A stretch of DNA of 16,040 bases from Multifurca ochricompacta (lineage: Eukaryota > Basidiomycota > Agaricomycetes > Russulales > Russulaceae), in the NCBI GenBank assembly GCA_022496185.1, contig WTXG01000519.1:1-16040 (forward strand), in the 5' to 3' direction. A model generated the notes under the pieces. That model saw only the letters and a program-made list of their open reading frames with translations. It had not been told where the DNA came from and searched no databases. Shown here one piece after another: positions 1-6,563 of the stretch. A program made the translations under genes and the position numbers. Each line of letters starts with the position of its first letter. Position 1 is the first letter of the stretch.

Positions 1-572
1 AGCCAAAACAAATATAAACAAAGTCTTGGTAGACCATAAAAGGTACAAGATAGGGTTATGTAATGCAACAATGATTATGTAATTCTGATCAAACTTGTGG
101 AGCTATGCCCATTTCAAATTGGGGACTCATTGACTCAGTTTTGTGAGTGGGTATCAGAAATATCAGAATCTGATGCTCCACAAATGTACAGCAACCAATC
201 CTTAATATATGGTTACCATAGTTGTTGTCACAGTTAGGTGCGGAACTGTGTCGGGGTCGGACAGGAGCAAGTCTTCCAAGTCAAGGCAAGGTTCAAAGTT
301 ACAATAGAGTCAAGATCTAGTCAAGCCCATGATGAAGTCAAAGGGCATGCGTGTGAGATTCGAAGTCAACGGCAGAGACTCTAAGTCCTGCAACAAGTTC
401 AAGATGATGAAGGTGTTGAACACAGGAGATGTTCGGTGATGCTTCAGGCATCAGGTGATTAGATTAGCTACTTTGTAGATTAGATTAGATACCGGAGTTT
501 CGGACCATTTACATTATCATTATTACTTTCTTTCTCACAATCCGCAGTAGCTGACTGATACACCATGTAACA
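1..572. other. Non-coding flank with short direct repeats
   Basis: I see no coding region here. The stretch holds five copies of AGTCAA (starts 279, 308, 319, 336, 364) and two copies of GATTAGATTAG (457-467 and 478-488, 21 bp apart, about two helical turns). It is either the DNA that the copia element entered or, if the copia LTR is longer than I assumed, the upstream part of its U3 promoter. Alternative LTR starts beginning with TGT occur near 224 and 352. Confidence 0.5.
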
Positions 573-675
573 TGTGATTCTGTAGTGGCCAATGGCCTTT
601 CTCCCTCTGTTTTTGTTTGGACTTTGTCCAGCACTTGTGGACTTATTCCCAGTGCACAGACCATCCCTTGGAATG

Positions 676-683
676 TATATAAG
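676..683 (+). promoter_or_regulatory. TATA box of copia LTR promoter
   Basis: The sequence TATATAAG lies in the putative LTR about 230 bp before its end. A transcript starting 25-35 bp downstream would begin at about 701-711, inside the hairpin at 699-735. This is inference from the position and the consensus; no start site is shown by the sequence itself. Confidence 0.6.
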
Positions 684-698
684 GGTGTCTGTTTCGCT

Positions 699-735
699 CT
701 TACACTTCAGAGTTCTTCTACCTCTGAAGTGTAAG
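699..735 (+). repeat. Perfect 14-bp inverted repeat at the expected cap site
   Basis: Arms at 699-712 and 722-735 are exact reverse complements (CTTACACTTCAGAG and its partner) separated by a 9-nt loop. It sits right behind the TATA box, so it should form a stable hairpin at or near the 5' end of the copia RNA, or a cruciform in DNA. One arm plus loop is partly copied again at 816-837. Confidence 0.75.
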
Positions 736-902
736 TCATCTCTCTACTATCATCACTACCTTAGACTAACTCTGTATATAGAACTTGTCTTTCTAGGTGT
801 GTAGTATAGTATAAAGAGTTCCTTCTACCTCTGAAGTAACTTGTCTTTCTAGCTTAACCGCTAACCTTACAGTCAGTATGCTGCGCACATGCCTGTTTCA
901 CA

Positions 903-914
903 GGTTATGGGCCC
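903..914 (+). other. Copia primer-binding site for half initiator tRNA-Met
   Basis: GGTTATGGGCCC directly follows the LTR end. It is the reverse complement of the anticodon-loop and stem region (GGGCCCATAACC) of eukaryotic initiator tRNA-Met. Known copia-type elements, including Drosophila copia, prime reverse transcription with a 5' half of this tRNA cut in the anticodon loop, so this indicates internal (half-tRNA) rather than 3'-end priming. The match to the host tRNA was made from general knowledge of the conserved tRNA sequence. Confidence 0.7.
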
Positions 915-1828
915 TGGGCATGCTTTACTGATCTGTCATTCTTTTGATCAGTCCAAACACTTCTTCAAGCTCACAGCTTCAAGACTTCATCTTTTCCCAA
1001 TCAGTCTACAGTGAGCTTCGATTTCTTTTCCTTGCCCTTAACTGTCCACAAGGTGGTGCGCTTTATGTGCCCACCTTGATCTGTCTGGCTAGTCCCTCAG
1101 GGGATTCTTGCAAGAGGTGATGAGGGACCCTAAGCGGGTGAAACACCTTGAGTTCCTCATGTGCGCTCTAAGTAAATAGTATTCTTAGTTGTAGCTGGGT
1201 TTTCATCCCATCCATAGTCTTAGTAGGCCCCTTGCCCAGAAGGCTTGGAGCTATAGGTTCAGTCAATGCTTGGCTCGATCCGTAAGCCAGGTTTAGCGAC
1301 CTGCTGGTAGAGTTTAGGGTCTAGAACAAGGCATGGGTAGTCACTCCCATGATGCTTGGGCTCGATACAAGTAGGCTTGAACTACTATAGTATTTACACA
1401 GTAGCTAGAGGGTTTTGTCTCTGGGCAGAAGTACCCGCTGCTTTCATTGGGGGTTCGCCCCAACCAGAGGAAACCTAATAGTCTACTATAGTCATGGCCC
1501 CAATCATCTAGGGCTTAATCATGGACTCCACCACCAGCACTAGAGGAAGGGCTCTATACCCTTTGTCTCTAGTGGAACTTGCGGTTGGCTCCTCCATGAC
1601 ATGACTCCCCATCTATTTACACATAGTCCCCCTGATGTGGGCTTAGGACTTGTTGTAGATGGCGCTAGACAGCTTACTATACTACTTAGAAGTCGCACAT
1701 CAGAGGCAGGACTTTTTTAAGTTCTGAAGCATAGCGCCACAGAATGGACAGGCCCTCTTAAATGAGACCTGGACAACTGGTTCTAATTGCTCCTTGGAAC
1801 CAGGATCAACCTTTTTTAAATCATCTCA
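915..1828 (+). other. Long structured leader of the copia element
   Basis: This 914-base stretch between primer-binding site and Gag start has no convincing reading frame. It contains a series of short perfect inverted repeats able to form hairpins: 1049-1056 with 1071-1078 (CAAGGTGG), 1092-1099 with 1121-1128 (GTCCCTCA), 1332-1337 with 1346-1351 (CATGGG), 1447-1452 with 1458-1463 (TTGGGG), and 1538-1545 with 1567-1574 (CACTAGAG) with an inner AAGGG/CCCTT stem. A role in RNA packaging or translation is plausible but not shown. Confidence 0.5.
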
Positions 1829-2473
1829 ATGTCTTCCATTGTCTTCCCCCCTACTTTCAAGTTTGACAAACTTGATGGCTCCAATTGGCAGCAGTGGTCT
1901 GTGTCGTTCACAGCCCTGCTGAGGATCAATGGGATGAAGAGGCATATCACACATGATGCCCCTGAATTCCTCAATCCTCCCAAGCCAGAGGATGGAGAAA
2001 AGGATGACGAATATGCCAAGTGTTTTGCGCTTTGGTCTGAGCCTATGTACCAAGAATGGAATAGGGTGGAGGAAGTCCTCATGGGAGTTCTGGTGATGGT
2101 TACATCACCGGAAACATACTCCCAGATTGCCTCTGACAGAACTTACCCATCTGTCAATGCCAAGTATGAGTGTTTGGAATCGCTCTACGGCTCAGTAGGT
2201 AGCATGGCCACCTACAACTTGTGGTGTTCTGTGTCCTCCTTCCGCTTGGAGGAGGGCAAACAATTCAGACCCCAGTTGCAGCGTGTGTTGGATGTGAGGA
2301 GCACTCTCAAAGAGAATGGGATGGAGATCTCTGATCTCCAGATGAGCTTTATTTTGCTCCAATCCCTACCTCCATCCTACTCAGCCATTGCTGGCTCAAT
2401 CCTGGCATCAGGTCCTCCTGACCGCCTTTCCCCTCAGGACCTTGTACAAAGGTTCCTAAATGAGGAAAGCTGA
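1829..2473 (+). pseudogene. Copia Gag (capsid region), ends at in-frame TGA
   Basis: The 214-residue frame begins with ATG at 1829 (MSSIVFPPTF) and carries the copia Gag signature LDGSNWQQW near residues 15-23, followed by a helical capsid-like domain with the usual YECLESLYG and LLQSLPPSY stretches. This matches the gag-polypeptide/UBN2 family of LTR copia elements, which forms the RNA-containing particle in the cytoplasm. The TGA at 2471-2473 looks like a mutation rather than a true end: the same frame continues with readable Gag-like sequence, and a CGA (Arg) to TGA change would explain it. Downstream, a single missing base in an 11-A run (2540-2550) puts the zinc knuckle in another frame. 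The start is chosen as the first ATG before the conserved region. Confidence 0.88.
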
Positions 2474-2550
2474 CTAGCCGGCCCCACAGGAAGTGGTGTT
2501 GGGGCTGCCCTTAACAAGGCAGCCCATGTCAACAAAAACAAAAAAAAAAA

Positions 2551-2900
2551 CAAGTATCTTTCACACCACCTCCTGCAGGTGCATCATCGTCCAATGATGT
2601 CACCTGCTTCTATTGCCAGAAGCGGGCCACAAGGCTAATGAATGTCAGCAAAGGAAACAGGACAGAGCCAATGCTGATGCAGGCAAAAAGGGCAACAAGA
2701 GGAAGGGGCAAGGCCCCAGTACACATAATAACTCCACACAAGTAGCTACTGTAGTTAATGGTAGTGGCAGAATACAGGAGGTGCATGAGACACCTCGCAT
2801 TTCACTTTATATGATGACCGAGCACACACAAGAAATTGATGATGGCAGCAATCCTTGGATGATGGACAGTGGAGCCACCACTCATTTACACCATACTTAG
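2551..2900 (+). pseudogene. Copia Gag C-terminus: zinc knuckle and start of protease
   Basis: Three small frames must be read together. After the A run the first frame gives a CFYC motif (2605-2616); a shift at the GGG of 2624-2626 then gives GHKANEC, which together make a CCHC zinc knuckle (C-x2-C-x4-H-x4-C) for RNA binding. A Lys-rich linker follows, then WMMDSGATTHL near 2856-2889, the active-site signature of copia aspartic protease (catalytic Asp in DSG). A further shift near 2886-2895 moves the sequence into the integrase frame. In intact copia elements all of this is one Gag-Pol polyprotein, so these breaks are damage or sequence errors. Confidence 0.8.
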
Positions 2901-4068
2901 ACATTTCTCTGAGTATTTCCCACACAAGGGACATCAGGTGACAATTGGTGATGGTTCCATAGTCCAAGTCGAAGGAACAGGCAAAGTCATACTCAAAACT
3001 TGCAATAATTATGAGTTAGAGTTAAATAATGTCTTTTACATGCCTGGCAGTGAGAGAATACTGTTGACAAGCTGCATCACAGACAAAGGTGGCTCAGTGG
3101 AATTTTCTCCATCTGAGGTCAAAATAAAGTACAATAATACAATTATAGCGGAAGGTGTCAAGGCTATGGGACTCTATTGGGTCTATGGGAAAACAATGCA
3201 GAATCTAAATACTGCTTCCCACAAATCTGCATCAACTAGCCTTGAAACCTGGCATTTGTGCATGGGTCATATGTCAAAAGAGGCCCTCAAAAGATATGCT
3301 CCTAAGGCTGTAAAAGGCCTTAGCATTGATAATAGCCAAGTGGAAGACAAGCCATGTTATGGCTGTGAAATGGGAAAATCACACCATCTTCCATTCCCTC
3401 CCTCTCAAAAGAGAGCTTCAGCACCCTTGGAAGTTATTCATAGTGACTTAGTTGGTCCTCTGCAATGTACTTCAATTCAAGGGAACCTATACTTTGCCAC
3501 TTTCATAGACGACTTTAGCAGGACAGCTCTAGTTGTTGCTATGAAAGCGAAAAGTGATTTCACATCGGTCTTCTGTAATATTAAGGCATTCTTGGAAAAT
3601 AAAACAGACAAGAAAATAAAGACCTTACACACAGACCGAGGTGGCGAATTTGTCAATAGGGAGCTGAAGTCAATACTTGAGCAGGCTGGCATAGAGCATA
3701 AATTGACAATGCCATATTCCCCACAACAGAACGGAAGGGCTGAAAGGTTCAACAGAACCATTATGGAAAAGGCCACTAGTATGCTGCATCATGCTGGTCT
3801 TTCCCTTGGTTTCTGGGAATGTGCAGTGCGAACAGCCTGTCACATATACAACAGAACACCAATCCACTCTAATAAGTGGAGGACACCGCTTGAGCTTCTG
3901 GATGGGGACATTCCAGATGTCTCATACTTTAAAATTTTTGGCTGCTTAGCCTATTACACAGTCCCAGAGGACAAAAGACGTAAACTGGATCATAAAGCCA
4001 GGGAGACAGTCTTTGTTGGGTATGCGCCCCACTCTAAAGGATACCTTCTTTGGGATATGCATACTTGA
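2869..4068 (+). pseudogene. Copia Pol: protease remainder and integrase
   Basis: The frame opens inside the protease domain (HKGHQVTIGDGS), continues into the GAG-pre-integrase zinc-binding region (WHLCMGHMS ... CYGCEMGKSHHLPF, giving the H-H-C-C set), and then the integrase core. The catalytic triad is readable: Asp in HSDLVGP at 3445, Asp in HTDRGGEF at 3634 and Glu in NGRAERFN at 3742. The C-terminal part includes GYAPHSKGYLLWD, usual for copia. The frame stops at TGA 4066-4068 but carries on unchanged right after it, so this is an in-frame nonsense codon, again explained by CGA to TGA. The enzyme would insert the cDNA into host DNA; this copy cannot make it without readthrough. Confidence 0.93.
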
Positions 4069-5204
4069 TCCTTTGTATTGTCAAGAGATGTGACATTTGA
4101 TGAAGGATCCTTCCCATCCAACCTTGCTAAGGACAACAAGGGAAAACAAAAGGAAAAAGTTACGCCTTTTGTACTAGAAGTTGAGAGGCCTGTCCAGCCT
4201 CAACCAGTAACAGCCACAGTTCCTCAGGCTCCTGAAGATAAGGACGCCAAGGTTGAGGAACAGGAGGTAGTGGAACCTCCTCAGATAAATCCTGAGCCTA
4301 CCACACCCGAAAATGAGCTTGACACACACAATCAAACCATCTATCAGATGCCACCATCCCAGATCATGGAACCCTCTGAACTCCCCCAGAGAACCCGTGC
4401 CAAGAGACAATCTAAGAAGAATGTTGGCAAAATTTCCCAACCAGTTTTTACTAGGGAAAGTCCACGATCTCAACAACGTGACAGGGCTGTGCAGGAAGAT
4501 CTAGATCTTGATACTGCCCGTCCCAAACCTGGGCACATGGAATTGCTTAATGCTGCAGGAGTCTCTTATAGAGATCCCCTGACCTTTCAGGAGGCAATGC
4601 AGTCTGATAATGCCAATGAATGGCTTGAGGCATGTAGATATGAAATTGATGCCTTAGATAAACTAAATGTGTGGCGCCTTGAAGATCTTCCAAAAGGAAG
4701 AAAGGCTGTCAAATCAAAATGGGTCTTTAAGTTGAAACCAGATGGACGGTTTCGTGCTAGGCTTGTGGCAAAAGGGTTCACCCAAGTAGAAGGAGTGGAC
4801 TTTGACGAAACATTCTCTCCAGTTGCCAGATTTGAATCACTTAGATTATTACTAGCGCTAGCTATGCTAGAGGATTGGGAAATCCACCAAATGGATGTCA
4901 AATTGGCATTCCTACATGGCGATCTGGATGAAGAGATCTATATGGAGCAACCAGTTGGTTTCATCATTGCTGGTCAAGAGTCCAAAGTTTGTAGGCTACA
5001 AAAAGCATTATATGGCCTCAAACAAGCCTCCCGAGCATGGAATCTACAATTCCATGCAGTTCTTAATGAACTGGGCTTCACTCAGACATACTCTGGTGCA
5101 GGAGTATATGTGTTTCACCAAAAGGAGGGGGATGATTCACTTTTTGTCATTCTCTATGTAGATGACATAACTATACTTGGATCTTCCAATGATAAGATAA
5201 CGTG
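4069..5204 (+). pseudogene. Copia Pol: linker and reverse transcriptase, cut by solo LTR
   Basis: This is the same frame as the integrase, after the TGA at 4066. An acidic, Pro-rich linker (about 4078-4540) leads into the RVT_2 reverse transcriptase: EWLEACRYEIDAL, KWVFKLKPDGRFRARLVAKGF, the motif A region HQMDVKLAFLHGDL, the LYGLKQASRAW signature and the YVDD active-site box at 5155-5166. The frame is broken 38 bp behind YVDD by insertion of an LTR at 5205; the few codons read beyond that point belong to the LTR. RNase H is absent because the copy ends at 5866. Confidence 0.93.
5200..5204 (+). repeat. Target-site duplication of the solo LTR (left copy)
   Basis: ACGTG at 5200-5204 is repeated exactly at 5809-5813, immediately behind the inserted LTR. 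Five bp is the usual duplication size for LTR retroelement integrases. Removing the LTR and one copy restores an unbroken copia RT frame, which confirms both boundaries. Confidence 0.93.
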
Positions 5205-5808
5205 TGTTATGACCTACCCAGCGTACCCGACAGACGGCAAGACGTGGGGGACACACAAGCAGTGACAGTAGCCGCGCGGGGTCCGCAAGGACATCGCCGG
5301 CTTAGTCATGATGTCCCACGCTGAAGTCCAGAAGACAAGTACAGCATGAGGTACAGAAGCAGATCACGTGACAGTAAGGTTTGATGCCTCGTGTACAGAA
5401 GGACCCTGAACCTTAGTTGATGTGGGAAGACGGTGGCACTGGTTCTGATGGAAGGTTCCATAGTCACATGTCCAGAACCACAAGCGTCTAGATAAGCCTG
5501 ATAAGAACGGATGACTAAGCTAGTACCAGCATGTATATATACCCTAGCTAGTCTCGCTCAGATGGTTCCCCATCTTGAGCTCCTGTGACAATCAGTAGCC
5601 TTGTGGACCTTTAACTTCCTTCCTTGCGTCTCACCACCCGAACTCGTCCCTTTGGTACTCGTCCTCTGTGACCTGTACACTGAGCCTGTGACTCTGGTAG
5701 ACCCTGCGTCGGACTTATTGTCTTCCGCATCGACCCAAGATTGTCCCGACCTTGTCTCTGTGACCTAGCCGCCCGCACTCGACCGCGTACGCCCCTCTGA
5801 GTGTAACA
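5205..5808 (+). mobile_element. Solo LTR inserted in the copia RT gene
   Basis: The 604-bp unit starts TGTTATGACC and ends GTGTAACA, with TGTTA/TAACA inverted ends and perfect ACGTG target duplications outside. It has a TATA-like TATATATA at 5534-5541, so U3 would be about 360 bp. There is no coding sequence. Solo LTRs arise when the two LTRs of a full element recombine and the internal part is lost. Its family cannot be named; it is not similar to the two gypsy LTR types seen elsewhere in the window, nor to the copia LTR. Confidence 0.92.
5534..5541 (+). promoter_or_regulatory. TATA box in the solo LTR
   Basis: TATATATA lies 330 bp into the LTR. It is the probable core promoter of the lost element, and could still drive transcription rightwards toward the copia remnant and the gypsy LTR. 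Confidence 0.5.
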
Positions 5809-5866
5809 ACGTGGCTGAAGTCAGCTCTATCTAATCGATATGAGATGACTGACTTGGGAGAAATCC
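5809..5866 (+). pseudogene. Copia RT fragment behind the solo LTR
   Basis: Joined to the sequence before 5205 (minus one target copy) this piece continues the RT frame and ends in the conserved RYEMTDLGEI stretch. It is cut at 5866 by the 5' LTR of the gypsy element. The last five bases, AATCC, should be the target duplication of that insertion but are not repeated at its other end (13269-13273 is GGAAG). Confidence 0.88.
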
Positions 5867-6148
5867 TGTGATGGTTTCCGATGACTTGTGACAGGTTTTG
5901 TGACAAAACGTGACGTTTTTCGAGTCATGCGCGCGCGCGTTTGGTTTCGAGTTAAGTGACTAGGGGGCTGATAATTCTTATGATCTGATTGTTTAACTGC
6001 ACACCACGCTTGTGCTACAGAGGGTGCAACCCCTCTTACTAATTCCCATCTTATTTCAGGGCCTAACCCCTGGAGCATCTGATTATCTGGATACTTACTG
6101 GAACCTTCTGATTAGCTTATATTTACTGATTGTACCTCACTCAGGATG

Positions 6149-6156
6149 TATTTAAG
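6149..6156 (+). promoter_or_regulatory. TATA-like box of the gypsy LTR
   Basis: TATTTAAG is conserved in both LTRs. It lies 34 bp upstream of A6183, the base where the RNA must start if the self-priming model is right, so position and model agree. Confidence 0.6.
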
Positions 6157-6173
6157 CTACTAGATTAACTGAG

Positions 6174-6190
6174 ACAGACTTTAAGTCTGT
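6174..6190 (+). repeat. Palindrome at the predicted transcript start
   Basis: ACAGACTT, one T, then AAGTCTGT form a perfect 8+1+8 palindrome whose right half would be the first bases of the transcript. The left arm is the same sequence as part of the primer-binding site at 6479-6486. Because the left arm is upstream of the start it would be missing from the RNA, leaving only the primer-binding site as pairing partner. Confidence 0.7.
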
Positions 6191-6475
6191 TCTCTTGTAT
6201 CTAATACAGGTGTATTCGACTTCACTAAGATCCACTTGAACTCCCTGAGTAGCAGCTTGAGGAGGCTTCTTCCCAGTAACTCTGCAGAGCTGATTGCTGC
6301 TGCTTTCGACTTCGTTTCCTGCACGTGCCCCCTCCATAGTATCGTGGGCACTTGAAACTTTGAACTAGACTAGGCCTTCTCTGTTAGACCTTGAATCTTG
6401 AGTGTGCCCCGCATCTTGAGGGCCTTCAGACATCGAAAACGTGACTGGACGCAGCAGACACCTGGCTGTGACATT

Positions 6476-6486
6476 AGAACAGACTT
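6476..6486 (+). other. Self-priming type primer-binding site
   Basis: AGAACAGACTT, two bases after the LTR end, is the exact reverse complement of AAGTCTGTTCT at 6183-6193 in the LTR (also at 12983-12993). In Tf1 of fission yeast, the first 11 nt of the RNA fold back on the primer-binding site and are cleaved to prime minus-strand synthesis; the length of 11 and the position behind a TATA-like box fit that mechanism. I see no convincing tRNA 3'-end complement here, such as a leading TGG. Confidence 0.72.
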
Positions 6487-6563
6487 CTTGACTTTCAGAA
6501 AACAGATCACTCACCGAAACGCAGGGAGACGACAACGCGTCCCCTGCCCCGACAGTAGACACT

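Larger units (their letters stand above)
573..902 (+). repeat. Putative 5' LTR of the copia element
   Basis: The right boundary is well supported because it ends in TCACA directly before a primer-binding site at 903. The left boundary at 573 is chosen because TGTGA there is the inverted match of the terminal TCACA, which gives a 330-bp LTR of normal copia size with a TATA box 103 bp in. The second LTR is missing, so the start cannot be checked by alignment; starts near 224 or 352 remain possible. Within the LTR, the segments 782-796 and 838-852 are identical 15-mers, and 710-730 is nearly repeated at 816-837, so the R/U5 part contains an internal duplication. Confidence 0.55.
573..5866 (+). 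mobile_element. Ty1/copia retrotransposon, 3'-truncated and interrupted
   Basis: The order putative LTR, initiator-tRNA type primer-binding site, Gag, zinc knuckle, protease, integrase, reverse transcriptase (integrase before RT) is diagnostic of Ty1/copia. The coding frame is damaged by in-frame TGA codons at 2471 and 4066, by frameshifts near 2545, 2625 and 2890, and by a 604-bp solo LTR. The copy ends at 5866 in the RT sequence just after a DLGEI motif, where a gypsy LTR begins. RNase H and the 3' LTR of this element are not found elsewhere in the window. The 5' boundary is uncertain; the rest of the call is firm. Confidence 0.9.
5867..6473 (+). repeat. 5' LTR of the + strand gypsy element
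   Basis: The repeat runs from TGTGATGG to CTGTGACA (607 bp) and is matched by 12667-13268. Similarity is uneven: 5972-6212 differs from its partner at only two positions in 241 bp, while both outer parts carry many substitutions and indels. The start of U3 has TGTGAC motifs near 5867 (as TGTGAT), 5887 and 5899 and GTGAC at 5910, with a TGACG half-site, and then a GC-dinucleotide run around 5929-5940. U3 would end at about 6182. Confidence 0.95.

Noticed and set aside
592..804. 70-codon frame in the copia LTR
   Set aside because: It overlaps TATA box and hairpin, has no family resemblance, and ends within the LTR; chance frame.
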